Shown here: positions 10,679-19,761 of the stretch, piece by piece
How positions within the stretch are numbered: the first letter of the stretch is position 1
Layout of the letters: the number at the start of each line of letters is the position of its first letter
NCBI GenBank assembly: GCA_019468145.1
Contig: JAHXDM010000002.1
Coordinates: 666,757 to 730,756, forward strand
Direction of reading: 5' to 3'
Source: Rickettsia endosymbiont of Bradysia coprophila
GTDB taxonomy: Bacteria; Pseudomonadota; Alphaproteobacteria; Rickettsiales; Rickettsiaceae
DNA length: 64,000 nucleotides
Notes under the pieces: model-generated
Databases searched by the model: none
Told to the model about the DNA's origin: nothing
What the model saw: only the letters and a program-made list of their open reading frames with translations
Program-made: the position numbers and the translations under genes

Positions 10679-12066
10679 GGGTACAGCTATTGAATAATGT
10701 TAACTAAGATATCAAGATGTCGCTTAAGGCATTTTGGTTAATCATGTTCCAAAATTGATTCCACCTTCCTTTTGTTTGAACAAGAGATCTAATGGAAATA
10801 ACTATTTTGGCACCTTGAGTTCGCCACTGCATTGCTGATTTACATAATCTTTGCTTGATCAGCGTCTTGCAAGCCGCTTCCGTCACACCAGAACCTATAG
10901 GAAAATTTTGTGCTGTGTAATTACTATAATTCATACGTTCTAATTGATTAGTAAAATAGCTCACCGCTTTACTCAAATTGTCCTTTATTGCTGGTGATAT
11001 TTTTTTATTTCCTTCATTTTTTTTCACTTGTTCCTTCATCGTGTCTAAAAGCTCTGCAGCCGCATTGTTTTCATGCTTTAATTTATGACAAGCATTACTC
11101 AACCATTCCTTTCTTCTCCCTTCATCACTAAAAAGTGAATATGAACTTTTTGCTAAATATTCGCTAGCATGATAAAAATCTAGAATATGATATTGTGTAT
11201 TCAGTTCTAAAAATTTCCAATTATTACTTGCGCCATCAGCAATGCCAATATAATTTGCTGCAGGATATTTTTGTTTGATTTTATTAACCTCTCCTTGTAA
11301 ACGAGCTATAAATAACCCTTTACCATATTCAGGAGACGCTCCAATATATATTGTATGCAATCTTTCGCTTTGCGCATCGTACAAAGAGATATTACCTGTC
11401 ATAGCTTCACGATAACCTTGTTCTTTCATTAAAATACATGTGCCATCTAAACTAATACCTATACTGGTAACCGGTTCTACAATCTTGGGAATAGCATATT
11501 CCCAATCTTCTTCTGTCGCTAAAGCTATAGATCCTATATAATCAGCAACCTTTTGGATATATCCTCTCGAACAACTCCTAGAATGATTCTCTGCAAAATC
11601 TTCACTGACATCTTTCGCACTTAAAGATGCATATTTATACGAAATCATTTTGGCAAATTTTGGTGTAGAATGAATAATTATACGCCCTTTCTCATCAACT
11701 GGACAAAACGTCTTGCCTCCTTTCGAGCTCTGATATACATGTCGCATTATCTCAACAGTACCATAGGGTGTCTCATACTCTTTTTTCACTTTGCCCTTTG
11801 AAGACATTCTGACACTACCAATATTAATTATCGCACCAGTTGCATCAAACTTACTTAGGGCTTCTTTAGTTGCAATGCACCCAACCTCATTTACTCCTTT
11901 CTGTATCGCATCTTCCATTTCAAGCATAGAGCCATCCAATTTTAATGTAATTTGTATTGTGATTTCTTCTCCGTTCCGTGTTATTATTTCTGCCATAGCT
12001 TAATTCCAATTATTTACTAAAATCTCACCATAGCATAATTTAAAACATTATTCAATAGCTGTACCC
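10679..12066 (-). mobile_element. Complete ISKra4-family insertion sequence
   Basis: A 1388-bp element bounded by perfect 23-bp inverted repeats (10679-10701 and 12044-12066; the outer end reads GGGTACAGCTATTG). It is flanked by the 8-bp direct repeat TTTTCCAC at 10671-10678 and 12067-12074, the target duplication. Removing the element and one repeat restores a continuous group II intron sequence. The intact transposase and perfect ends indicate a recent insertion. Confidence 0.93.
10704..11996 (-). CDS. ISKra4-family transposase
   Basis: Full-length 430-residue DDE transposase inside the element at 10679-12066. The family's C-terminal signature is clear (PIGSGVTEAACKTL, then KQRLCKSAMQWR, then GRWNQFW). 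Candidate acidic catalytic residues lie in ISLDGT, GIADGASNNW and GVTEAACK. The N-terminal part has the sequence TPYGTVEIMRHVYQSSKGGKTFCP seen in relatives, a likely DNA-binding region. The frame is uninterrupted and the terminal repeats are perfect, so the element may still be active. The gene starts just inside the right repeat (start codon at 11996) and ends three bases inside the left one. Confidence 0.93.
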   Translation of the reverse strand: MAEIITRNGEEITIQITLKLDGSMLEMEDAIQKGVNEVGCIATKEALSKFDATGAIINIGSVRMSSKGKVKKEYETPYGTVEIMRHVYQSSKGGKTFCPVDEKGRIIIHSTPKFAKMISYKYASLSAKDVSEDFAENHSRSCSRGYIQKVADYIGSIALATEEDWEYAIPKIVEPVTSIGISLDGTCILMKEQGYREAMTGNISLYDAQSERLHTIYIGASPEYGKGLFIARLQGEVNKIKQKYPAANYIGIADGASNNWKFLELNTQYHILDFYHASEYLAKSSYSLFSDEGRRKEWLSNACHKLKHENNAAAELLDTMKEQVKKNEGNKKISPAIKDNLSKAVSYFTNQLERMNYSNYTAQNFPIGSGVTEAACKTLIKQRLCKSAMQWRTQGAKIVISIRSLVQTKGRWNQFWNMINQNALSDILIS

Positions 12067-12074
12067 TTTTCCAC

Positions 12075-12272
12075 ACGAAGATTCACTTTCGTTTAACCAG
12101 TTTTAGCTTTACCTTGCCCCTATTTTCCATCCAGCTTAGTACTTTAGTTAGGCTTTCTATTCTGCTTAGCACAGTATTGTTGCCAATTCTGCACCAGAAT
12201 AGTGGTAACAAAGGTTTAAATGCAACCCCGCTGCATTGCTGCAGACTTTATTCGAGCAACTTCGTGTCGCAC
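12075..12272 (-). other. Group II intron 5' end
   Basis: The minus strand starts GTGCGACACGAAG at 12272, fitting the GUGYG consensus of a group II intron 5' splice site. It sits exactly where the Rpn-family reading frame stops making sense. Further in, GGTTAAACGAAAGTGAATC is typical of intron domain I. The ribozyme resumes at 10670 on the other side of the ISKra4 insertion. Confidence 0.6.
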
Positions 12273-12512
12273 ATGCCCCAATAGCAAATACAAATAACCA
12301 TCTTGCTTATCAAACTTAGCTTGAAATAGTACGTCAGTAATCGAATCTCTTAAATCTTGTTCTATAAAAGTGGTATTATCCATTTTTATACTAGAGAAAT
12401 CTAGCAAATCTTTAATAGACTTCGGTAAATGGGCATTACAAAACTCATGTACTACTAACGGGTTCTCCATAGCTTTGCGAAAAATTTTATCATGTTTTAA
12501 GTAGTCAGTCAT
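12273..12512 (-). pseudogene. Rpn-family nuclease/transposase-like gene, cut by group II intron
   Basis: The N-terminal 80 residues of a PD-(D/E)xK nuclease of the Rpn (recombination-promoting nuclease, formerly YhgA-like transposase) family. It begins MTDYLKHDKIFRKAMENP and carries the core DSITDVLFQAKF followed by YLYLLLGH. In relatives the next residues read HQS. Here the frame runs directly into intron sequence (GTGCGAC at 12272) and stops at 12216. The remaining ~200 residues are absent. These genes are numerous in Rickettsiaceae genomes and are commonly broken. Confidence 0.75.
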
Positions 12513-12585
12513 GCTAATTGTATGCTTTTATTGCTATTCTTAGGGGAATTAACGTGAAATAGTATAGTAAAAAAATTTATCGTAC

Positions 12586-13890
12586 TTACGAAGGGATTGA
12601 TATTGTTACTAACAGTCCACCTAAACTCTTACTATCTTCTAATATTATAGTGCCCCTATGATCAATAATTATTTCTTTGGTAATAGCAAGGCCTAACCCC
12701 ACATTCCCCGAACTATTAAGGGAGCGTGATTTATCTGAGCGATAAAATGGTTTAAAGACTAATAATTTTTCTTCATCTTTTATGCCTATTCCATTATCCT
12801 CAATCTTTATTATTATATTGCTATCCATAGTATATACTGAAAATTCAATTTTTGTAGAATATTTTATAGCATTATTTAGTAAGTTTGCTATGGCTCTTTC
12901 AAAATTACTTATTTTAATTTTAACTTGGATATTTTGCTGCTTACTTACCAATTTAATATTGGCAGGAGACCACTTATTTATTATCCCTTGTAGCCACGGT
13001 ATAAAATCAATAATTTGATATTTTTCATCATTTTCCCCTTTAGCAAAGTCTAAATATGACTTTATCATTTGTTGCATTATTTCTATATCTTCTTTTAAAT
13101 CTGTAGTTTCTTGGGTAGTAGGCATTAATTCGAGCTGTAATTTCATTCTAGTTAAAGGGGTGCACAAATCATGAGAAATTTGCGCCAGCATCCGTGTTCT
13201 TTTAGCAATTTGTTTTTCAATGCGGTCTTTCATTTTCAGGAAGGCTACCCCTGCTTTTTTTATTTCTTTAGCGCCTGAAGGTTTAAAATTACTAGCCATT
13301 CTAATCCCACTGCCAAACTGATCTGCAGCATCGGCTAGAGTTAAAATAGATTTAATCTGATTTTTAGAAAAAATTAAAGAAATTGAAAGGAGTAAGATAG
13401 TTAAAAATATTAACCATAAAACAAAAATATAAGCAGTAGGGTTCATCAATAATTTTGTAGGAAAAGATATCTCAAGTAGCCCGCCTTTTAATTGAAAATA
13501 TACTTTAATTCTTCCATTATGGCTCAGCTTAATAATATTTTTTTTATTAATTTTTATATTTAGAATATTTTTAAAAATACCTAATTCTTCGCTAATTTTA
13601 GGTTGTTTTACCGCTAGAGTAGAATTTTTATGAAATTGATATATTAAATTTAAATAATTAGTTTCTTTAGGGGTGGATTCTAAAAAATCATCTTTATTCT
13701 GATCAAGTAAAGCAATTATTTCATTAGCAATAATATTGCTGGTATAATATGAAACATTATACCAATGTCTATCATAGAATAAAAACACGGCTAGAATTTG
13801 TCCTATTAAGGTTGGGATTATGATGATGAGAACAAATCTCGCTAGTAAAGTTTGGGGAATAAATTTATATATAAATAGCATATCCCCCAT
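12586..13890 (-). CDS. EnvZ-like sensor histidine kinase
   Basis: Inner-membrane sensor kinase of 434 residues, partner of the overlapping OmpR-like regulator. Membrane helices lie at about residues 17-37 and 153-174, enclosing a periplasmic sensor domain of about 115 residues. A HAMP region follows (LADAADQFGSG...), then the dimerisation/phosphoacceptor box ISHDLCTPLTRMKL with H240. The ATPase part has NLLNNAIKYS (N box), IEDNGIGI (G1 box) and VGLGLAI (G2 box). EnvZ normally has R where this protein has C, two residues after the HD (SHDLRTPL). The start overlaps the regulator's 3' end by 26 bases, so the two are translationally coupled. The osmolarity role of EnvZ cannot be assumed. Confidence 0.88.
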   Translation of the reverse strand: MGDMLFIYKFIPQTLLARFVLIIIIPTLIGQILAVFLFYDRHWYNVSYYTSNIIANEIIALLDQNKDDFLESTPKETNYLNLIYQFHKNSTLAVKQPKISEELGIFKNILNIKINKKNIIKLSHNGRIKVYFQLKGGLLEISFPTKLLMNPTAYIFVLWLIFLTILLLSISLIFSKNQIKSILTLADAADQFGSGIRMASNFKPSGAKEIKKAGVAFLKMKDRIEKQIAKRTRMLAQISHDLCTPLTRMKLQLELMPTTQETTDLKEDIEIMQQMIKSYLDFAKGENDEKYQIIDFIPWLQGIINKWSPANIKLVSKQQNIQVKIKISNFERAIANLLNNAIKYSTKIEFSVYTMDSNIIIKIEDNGIGIKDEEKLLVFKPFYRSDKSRSLNSSGNVGLGLAITKEIIIDHRGTIILEDSKSLGGLLVTISIPS

Positions 13891-14689
13891 TACGAATAGT
13901 TTTTAGATATTTGGGCTGTTTGGGATCATCCTCTATTTTACTTCTGATTCTAACAATTTGAACATCAATAGACCTTGGGCTTAATCCTCCCATGATTTTG
14001 GATAGTTCATCACGGGAAAATACTTGGCCCGCATTTTGTAATAATAGTTCTAGTAATTTTTGTTCGGTGGAACTTAAGTGGACAGGATGATTATTTTTGA
14101 CAAATTGCTTAGTACCAAAATTATAATAGTGATTTCCCAATCGCTTTATTTGTTCTTGCTGTTTATAATTATTGTAGCTTTTTATAAGATTGTTAACTCT
14201 AATCAAAAGCTCTTTAGGTTCAAATGGTTTTGTTAGGTAATCAGAAGCTCCAGACTCTAATCCTTTAACACGATCATGAGCCTGAGACAGTGCTGTTAGC
14301 ATCACAATTGGCACATTATTGCCAGTAGATCTGATAATATTAGCAAATTCAAGACCTGTAATATTTGGTAACATAACATCTAAAATAATTAAATCAAAAG
14401 CACAGAGTTCTAATAATTTTTTGGCGTCTTCCACATGGGTTGCCGTTGATACTAAAAAACCATTTTGATGTAAAAATTGCTGTAAAAGTTTTAGTATTCT
14501 GTTATCATCATCAACTACTAAAATAGACTTCTTGCATACGTCTACTTCTGCTGGTAATTTGTACGTCGATTCGGTACTGGAATCCTCACTACTAGAATAC
14601 GCTGCGGGCCTGCGTTCTGTGTCTCCTACAAATTCCCTACCAGAAGCGAATTCTGCAAGAAGTCTAATGTGAAATTTAGAGTTTTGCAT
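13865..14689 (-). CDS. OmpR-like response regulator with in-frame RPE1 insert
   Basis: Two-component transcription regulator. The receiver domain has the acidic pair VVDDD, phosphoacceptor D in IILDVMLP, switch T in VMLTALS and K in YLTKPF. A C-terminal winged-helix OmpR/PhoB DNA-binding domain ends SIDVQIVRIRSKIEDDP...RNGGYAIYI. The protein (274 residues) is longer than usual because residues 9-55 are a translated palindromic element (14525-14665). Removing them leaves MQNSKFHI joined to LVVDDDNR, a normal N-terminus. The insert sits before the first beta strand, where it may be tolerated as a tail. It is followed by the kinase gene with a 26-base overlap. Confidence 0.9.
   Translation of the reverse strand: MQNSKFHIRLLAEFASGREFVGDTERRPAAYSSSEDSSTESTYKLPAEVDVCKKSILVVDDDNRILKLLQQFLHQNGFLVSTATHVEDAKKLLELCAFDLIILDVMLPNITGLEFANIIRSTGNNVPIVMLTALSQAHDRVKGLESGASDYLTKPFEPKELLIRVNNLIKSYNNYKQQEQIKRLGNHYYNFGTKQFVKNNHPVHLSSTEQKLLELLLQNAGQVFSRDELSKIMGGLSPRSIDVQIVRIRSKIEDDPKQPKYLKTIRNGGYAIYI
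14525..14665. repeat. RPE1 palindromic element inside the ompR-like gene
   Basis: 141 bp with perfect 12-bp inverted ends (AGACTTCTTGCA at 14525-14536, its complement at 14654-14665). The length is a multiple of three and it is read without stops. The peptide contains GDTERRPAAY and STYKLPAE, matching the translated Rickettsia RPE1 pattern (GDTER.TAAY...KLPLEA). Confidence 0.92.
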
Positions 14690-14783
14690 AAATTAAATTT
14701 TATAATATATTATTCCATAGTTATGTTAGGCCTAATTTTAATTGAATAGTAGTATATTGACAAGATTAATAACAGGAAAATAA

Positions 14784-15671
14784 ATGTTTATGAGCAATCC
14801 ATCTCTAAAAACTACTAGTCTACCAGCTTTATATATGTGGATTAATGGAGAGTTTGTACAAGTAAATGATGCTAAAATATCGGCCCTTACTCATAGCTTG
14901 CATTATGCTGGGGGGGTATTTGAAGGAGAGAAATCCTATAATGGTCAAGTGTTTAAACTAGAAGAGCATACTACTAGGCTGTTAGAGTCAGCAAAAGCTT
15001 TCCACTTGCATATAGCTTATAGTTTTGACGATATTATTAATGCTCATAAATTACTGATAGAGAAAAATAATATCCAAGATGCTTATATTCGCCCTCTAAT
15101 TTGGCAGGGTAGTGAATCTCTTAATATCACTAATTCTGCTTTATCCGTTAATTTATTAATTGCCGCTATTCTTTCAAGCCCTAGACCTTTTCATCTATTA
15201 AATTTACATATTTCCCGCTGGCGTAAACCTCATCCAAATTCTATGCCTCCTCAATGCAAATCTTCGGGGCATTATAATATGATGATTGTTGCGCAAAAAG
15301 AAGCGAAATCTTTAGGGTATGATGATGCTATTTTACTGGATTGGCAAGGATTTATTACAGAATGTACGGTAGCTAATATCTTTTTTGTTAAAGAAGATCA
15401 ATTATTCACCCCAATTGCTGATAGGTTTTTAAACGGTATAACACGGCAAACAATTATAGAACTGGCTAAAAATTCTGGGTTAGAAGTTAAGGAAGAACGG
15501 ATAACACTTGATAAATTAGGGGAATTTACTGAAGGGTTTATAACCGGTACTGCCGTAGAAATTAGAGGGATTGCTTCCATTAATCTAGGCGAGGAGACTA
15601 TAGTATTTAAAGAGAATAAAATTACTGATTTTTTAAAAACTAAATATAGTGAGCTGGTGCGTAGAATATGA
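14784..15671 (+). CDS. ilvE: Branched-chain amino-acid aminotransferase-like, class IV PLP
   Basis: PLP-dependent aminotransferase of fold type IV, 295 residues, the usual IlvE length. Visible family features are [30 protein letters not shown] at the N-terminus, the region around the PLP lysine ([11 protein letters not shown]), the EC.VANIF segment and the substrate-loop GITRQTI. Starts at 14784 (MFMSN) or 14790 (MSNPS). An AGGAA ribosome site at about 14774 favours either. The stop overlaps the dapA start (ATGA), so the two form an operon. In an obligate intracellular bacterium it may interconvert host-derived amino acids rather than complete a biosynthetic pathway; D-amino-acid transaminase is a less likely alternative. 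Confidence 0.85.
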   Translation: MFMSNPSLKTTSLPALYMWINGEFVQVNDAKISALTHSLHYAGGVFEGEKSYNGQVFKLEEHTTRLLESAKAFHLHIAYSFDDIINAHKLLIEKNNIQDAYIRPLIWQGSESLNITNSALSVNLLIAAILSSPRPFHLLNLHISRWRKPHPNSMPPQCKSSGHYNMMIVAQKEAKSLGYDDAILLDWQGFITECTVANIFFVKEDQLFTPIADRFLNGITRQTIIELAKNSGLEVKEERITLDKLGEFTEGFITGTAVEIRGIASINLGEETIVFKENKITDFLKTKYSELVRRI

Positions 15672-16576
15672 TTAATATAGCTAGTAACAACATATTTCAA
15701 GGGCTGCTGACAGCTCTTATCACTCCTTTTAAAAATAATAAATTAGATTTGGTATCTTTAGAGAAAATACTGACTTATCAAATTGATAATAAAGTGGATG
15801 GCATAGTAGTTGCGGGGTCAACTGGTGAAGGGACTAGTTTAACTTTAGAGGAATATGAAAGATTGGTGCAAACGGCGGTAGAGATTACCAGCAAACGTCT
15901 GCCGATAATAGCTGGTTGTTCAGCAAGTAATACTAATGCAGCATTAGAGATAATAAGGATAGGTACCAAGAGTGCTGTGGATGGCTTTATGTGTAGTATT
16001 CCAGCCTATATTAAACCCACCCAAGAAGGAGTTTATTTGCATTTTGAAGCTTTGCATCAGGTAACTGAAGTGCCAATAATGCTATATTCAGTGCCTAGTA
16101 GGACAATAGTTGATTTTTCCGATGATACTATCATTCAATTGTCTAAATTACCTCGTATTATAGCTCTGAAGGATGCTTCTAATGATTTAGAACGCTTCTT
16201 AAGAATTAAACCGCAAATTAAGGATGGATTTAATTTATTAGCTGGGAATGATGGTACTTTACTTTCTTACAATGCGCAAGGAGGGGTAGGGTGCGTCTCT
16301 GTAGCTGCTAACATAGTACCCGCTCTATGCAAGCAAATCCAGGTTAGTTGCCAAAATAATGACTACCATACGGCTTTAAAAATACATCAGCAATTATCAC
16401 CCTTATATCAAGCATTATCTAGGGAATCAAACCCTATCCCGGTAAAATATGGAGTAGCTAGTTTAGGATTATGTGCAAATGAGTTACGTCTCCCCTTAAC
16501 ATCAGCTACTGAAACTACTAAAGGACAAGTACAGAAAGCCATGGATCTTCTCCTGTCTCTTACATATTGTCCATAA
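15668..16576 (+). CDS. dapA: 4-hydroxy-tetrahydrodipicolinate synthase
   Basis: Condenses pyruvate with aspartate semialdehyde in the diaminopimelate/lysine pathway, which supplies meso-DAP for peptidoglycan. Full length (302 residues). The Schiff-base lysine is K168 in IALKDAS, the proton-relay tyrosine is Y140 in MLYSVPSRT, and the pyruvate-carboxylate loop is GSTGEGTSL. The start overlaps the ilvE-like stop by four bases. Its substrate is made by asd, also in this window (35346-36359), which supports a working DAP branch. smpB follows closely. Confidence 0.95.
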   Translation: MINIASNNIFQGLLTALITPFKNNKLDLVSLEKILTYQIDNKVDGIVVAGSTGEGTSLTLEEYERLVQTAVEITSKRLPIIAGCSASNTNAALEIIRIGTKSAVDGFMCSIPAYIKPTQEGVYLHFEALHQVTEVPIMLYSVPSRTIVDFSDDTIIQLSKLPRIIALKDASNDLERFLRIKPQIKDGFNLLAGNDGTLLSYNAQGGVGCVSVAANIVPALCKQIQVSCQNNDYHTALKIHQQLSPLYQALSRESNPIPVKYGVASLGLCANELRLPLTSATETTKGQVQKAMDLLLSLTYCP

Positions 16577-16595
16577 ATGAAGAGTTGGAGTGCGA

Positions 16596-17054
16596 ATGGA
16601 TGACTATAAAAAAGTAATTGCTCAAAATAAAAAAGCCTATTTCAATTACTTTATTGAAGAAAAAATTGAAGCAGGGATAATATTAACAGGTAGTGAAGTA
16701 AAATCTCTGCGTCAAGGCAAAGGTAGCATAGAGGACAGCCATGCCGAAAATTCCGGCAATGAGGTATTTTTATATAACTGCCATATAGCAGAATATGATA
16801 AAGCAGGCAGGTTCAATCATTCTACTCGCAGGACACGTAAACTGCTTTTAAATTTTACGGAGATTAAGAAAATAATTGGTAAGATTCGCTTAAAAGGTTA
16901 TACTCTTATTGCTCTTTCCCTATATTTCAATAAAAAAAATCGCGTGAAAGTTGAACTTGGTATAGCCAAAGGTAAAAAATTACATGATAAAAGAGAGACG
17001 ATTAAAGAAAAAGATTGGAAGAGGGATCAGTCTAGATTAATGAGGTTGAAATAA
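16596..17054 (+). CDS. smpB: tmRNA-binding protein SmpB
   Basis: Partner of tmRNA in rescuing stalled ribosomes. 152 residues from ATG 16596. A GTG two codons upstream (16590) is also in frame, but the ATG with TTGGAG a few bases upstream is preferred. Family features are NKKAYFNYFIEEKIEAGI, TGSEVKSLRQGK, the tmRNA-contacting HIAEY region and the basic C-terminal tail KGKKLHDKRETIKEKDW. It follows dapA by about 20 bases and probably shares its transcript. Confidence 0.95.
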   Translation: MDDYKKVIAQNKKAYFNYFIEEKIEAGIILTGSEVKSLRQGKGSIEDSHAENSGNEVFLYNCHIAEYDKAGRFNHSTRRTRKLLLNFTEIKKIIGKIRLKGYTLIALSLYFNKKNRVKVELGIAKGKKLHDKRETIKEKDWKRDQSRLMRLK

Positions 17055-17063
17055 GGAGATAAT

Positions 17064-17085
17064 TGAAGTTCTGGTGAGAACTTTC
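17064..17085. terminator. Hairpin between convergent smpB and rlmE
   Basis: An 8-9-bp stem (around GAAGTTCT with AGAACTTTC, loop GGTG) just past the smpB stop and overlapping the rlmE stop. It has short A/T runs on both sides and suits both genes as a terminator. Confidence 0.5.
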
Positions 17086-17824
17086 ACTTCTTATTTAATG
17101 CTATTAAATAGGCTTCGGTTGATTCTTTGCGACTAGCCGCTGGTTTAAAGTGTTTCACTATTTGAAAGTTAAGTTTTATTTTACTCAGGAGCTTATTTTC
17201 CGTTCCCCCACGAAAAATTTTGGCGATAAAATGGCCATTAGGCTTTAAAATTTTTAGAGCAAATTCAAAAGCTTCTTCGCATAATGTCAAAGTCCTAATA
17301 TGATCTGTAGCGGCATGGCCTATAGTATTAGCCGCCATATCACTCATCACCATATCTACCTTATTAGATGGCTGCCCTAGGCTAGCTGTGGCTGTATTGC
17401 CTATATTAGACTTATCTTCTAGTATTTCCATAATTATTTTTTGGGTATCTTCGGCATAGAAATCTTTTTGTAAACATTCTACTCCAGCAATGGCCTCCAT
17501 TTCTAATAAATCCACTGCTATAATCATACTATTATTATTGGCATCTAATTTATCAGATCCAATAATTTTAGCGGTTACTTGGCTCCACCCCCCTGGGGCA
17601 GCTCCTAAATCCACAATTTTCATGCCAGGTTTTAGTAATTTAAATTTTTCATTAATTTCCAGCAATTTATAAGCTGCTCGGGATCTATAACCTTCAACTT
17701 TTGCTTTCACAACATACTGATCATTCAACTGACGACTTAGCCATTGTCTAGAGGAAAGCTTACGTTTTTTACTGTTTTTTATAGTAACGAATTTATTTCT
17801 GAAACCTGCCTTATTAGTTAACAT
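17084..17824 (-). CDS. rlmE: 23S rRNA 2'-O-ribose methyltransferase RlmE (FtsJ/RrmJ)
   Basis: S-adenosylmethionine-dependent enzyme methylating U2552 of 23S rRNA. The K-D-K-E catalytic set is visible: K in [11 protein letters not shown] in [10 protein letters not shown] in FIAKIFRGG and E in STEAYLIAL. The SAM loop is [13 protein letters not shown]. At 246 residues it is slightly longer than usual. The stretch [17 protein letters not shown] before the catalytic D is extra and could be a small insertion. It overlaps the end of nusB by seven bases, so translation is probably coupled. Confidence 0.93.
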   Translation of the reverse strand: MLTNKAGFRNKFVTIKNSKKRKLSSRQWLSRQLNDQYVVKAKVEGYRSRAAYKLLEINEKFKLLKPGMKIVDLGAAPGGWSQVTAKIIGSDKLDANNNSMIIAVDLLEMEAIAGVECLQKDFYAEDTQKIIMEILEDKSNIGNTATASLGQPSNKVDMVMSDMAANTIGHAATDHIRTLTLCEEAFEFALKILKPNGHFIAKIFRGGTENKLLSKIKLNFQIVKHFKPAASRKESTEAYLIALNKK

Positions 17825-18291
17825 ACTCTAACTTCGTTAGTTTGAGAAATTTTATCCAAAATGGAATTAATAAAGGCTACTTCATTTTCATTGACCATAT
17901 CGCTGGTAATATCAGTAAATTCATTAATCACTACTTTGCTTGGTACATCAGGAAAATATAACAATTCACAAATTGCTACCCGTAACAGAGCGAGAAGTAA
18001 GATGGGTAGGGTGGTAATTCTCCACTCATTCGTTAAATGTTGGATGATTATATCATCAATATGCGATAAATTAAGAACTACAGACTTTACTAGCATTTCA
18101 AAATAATTTATACTAAATTTTACTTTTATGAATTTATGAGCCTTCGCTGCTCTTTCATCTTGATAAAACTGAATAATTTGTTGCATAAGTAAAGGGATAT
18201 CTGAACTTGAATCTCCCAATTTATATTGGTAAATTACTTGCACTGCAGCAATGCGTGCTATTGTTTTGGTACTAATATTATTAGAGGTCAT
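17818..18291 (-). CDS. nusB: Transcription antitermination factor NusB
   Basis: All-helical RNA-binding factor that, with NusE (S10), binds boxA in rRNA operons. 157 residues, normal length. Family features are the N-terminal [12 protein letters not shown], the central [17 protein letters not shown] and the C-terminal [13 protein letters not shown]...[11 protein letters not shown]. First gene of a two-gene unit with rlmE. Confidence 0.92.
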   Translation of the reverse strand: MTSNNISTKTIARIAAVQVIYQYKLGDSSSDIPLLMQQIIQFYQDERAAKAHKFIKVKFSINYFEMLVKSVVLNLSHIDDIIIQHLTNEWRITTLPILLLALLRVAICELLYFPDVPSKVVINEFTDITSDMVNENEVAFINSILDKISQTNEVRVC

Positions 18292-18646
18292 AAAATAATT
18301 GTAAAAGACATAAAATCAATAGATTGAGCACCAACAAGAGTTAAGTATACATAGGCTACCCTAGCTTTTGTATAACTTAAGTGCATCACTTTCGTTATTG
18401 CGAGCCGGTGTGACAAGCCAGAAAAAATTATTTAAGTTAATCGTATTTTTATAGTTTTTTCCTGGATTGTTTCGCGTGACGCTCGCTAATAGCGAGGTGT
18501 CAACAAAAAATTAAGGCTAATTGTAAGCTCGCAATGACGTACGGGGTACACTGAGTATACAGATAGTCGAACTTGATGTAAAAATATTCACAGAATTTAG
18601 TATACAAAAAAATTCTAACTTAGTAAATAGTATTTAAAGATTAATC
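18292..18646. repeat. Intergenic region with a palindromic repeat (nusB-rseP)
   Basis: A 355-base gap between divergent genes. Inside, GTTATTGCGAGC (18394-18405) and GCTCGCAATGAC (18527-18538) form the ends of a roughly 145-bp inverted element containing TCCTGGATTG. Related ATTGCGAG/AATCCAGG sequences recur near 22190-22275, 30575-30740, 32490, 54560-54650 and 56970. Promoters for both neighbours must also lie here, but I cannot pick them confidently. Confidence 0.6.
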
Positions 18647-19738
18647 ATGTTGTCACTCCTGAGTTTTATTATTACAATTAGCTTATTAGTATTTGTTCAC
18701 GAATTTGGCCATTATTATGTTGCTAGATTATTCGGGATGAAAATTGAAATATTTTCGATTGGTTTTGGTAAAGAACTATTTTCCCGCATTGATAAAGAAG
18801 GAGTAAAATGGAAGATTGGTATCTTACCCTTGGGCGGTTATGTTAAAATACATGGGTTTGACTCACAAACTCTTGAAAAGGATACTATAAATTCTGGTTC
18901 TTTTCGGAGTAAAGCCCTATATGCTCAATTCCTAACTATTATTGCTGGACCCCTAGCTAATTACTTATTAGCTATCTTTATTTTTACCACAATTTATTTC
19001 TTCCAAGGTCAAATGCAAAGGCCAGCTATAGTGAGTGAAGTAATCAGCAATTCTCCTGCTGCTAAAGCTGGGCTGCTAGAGAATGATAAAATTATCATGA
19101 TTGATCAGACTAAAATTCATGATTTTTCGGAATTACAGAAAATTGTTCTCCTAACTAGCAATAAAAGTTCTAGTAACAAAAATTCAAAAGATCCCCTAAA
19201 TTTGATAATAGAAAGAAATGGAGAAATTATCCATCTTTCTATAATAATTGAAACAATACCACAACAAAATAAGGATAGCAAAATTCTAACCCCTGTACCT
19301 TATATCGGAATTGTTGCAAAAAACCAACTAATTGCGAATAAGTTGAATATTTTTGAAAGTTTATATCAAGCAGTGATTAATGTTATTGATATTTCCAATT
19401 TAATTTGGACCACTATCTGGCAAATGATAATAGGGACAAGACCGGTGGAGCTTGTGGGGCCTATTTCGATTGCTAAGGAATCGGGGAAATCATTAAGTTA
19501 TGGATTAACACAATTTTGGATATTTGTAGCTATGATATCAATTAATTTAGGTCTATTTAACTTGTTACCTATCCCAATTTTAGATGGAGGACAGTTAATA
19601 TTTATAATTTATGAAGGAATATTTCGAAAAGCACTTAACCAACGGCTAAAAAATGTTATACTAAATATGGGGGTGCTAATAACTATTTTTCTTATTGTAA
19701 TTTCTCTCTCAAATGATATAAAAAGTTTAATGTTCTAA
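18647..19738 (+). CDS. rseP: Site-2 zinc metalloprotease RseP (EcfE/YaeL)
   Basis: Inner-membrane protease that cleaves anti-sigma factors and leftover signal peptides. 363 residues. The zinc-binding HEFGH motif is at residues 18-22 in the first membrane helix. A single PDZ domain occupies about residues 115-200 (VSEVISNSPAAKAGLLENDKI). The third zinc ligand lies in the C-terminal NLLPIPILDGG at about residue 310, followed by a last hydrophobic helix. It has one PDZ domain rather than the two of E. coli RseP, common in alphaproteobacteria. It lies 23 bases upstream of bamA, a usual alphaproteobacterial order. Confidence 0.95.
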   Translation: MLSLLSFIITISLLVFVHEFGHYYVARLFGMKIEIFSIGFGKELFSRIDKEGVKWKIGILPLGGYVKIHGFDSQTLEKDTINSGSFRSKALYAQFLTIIAGPLANYLLAIFIFTTIYFFQGQMQRPAIVSEVISNSPAAKAGLLENDKIIMIDQTKIHDFSELQKIVLLTSNKSSSNKNSKDPLNLIIERNGEIIHLSIIIETIPQQNKDSKILTPVPYIGIVAKNQLIANKLNIFESLYQAVINVIDISNLIWTTIWQMIIGTRPVELVGPISIAKESGKSLSYGLTQFWIFVAMISINLGLFNLLPIPILDGGQLIFIIYEGIFRKALNQRLKNVILNMGVLITIFLIVISLSNDIKSLMF

Positions 19739-19761
19739 AATATATTCAAAAGAAGGATCTT

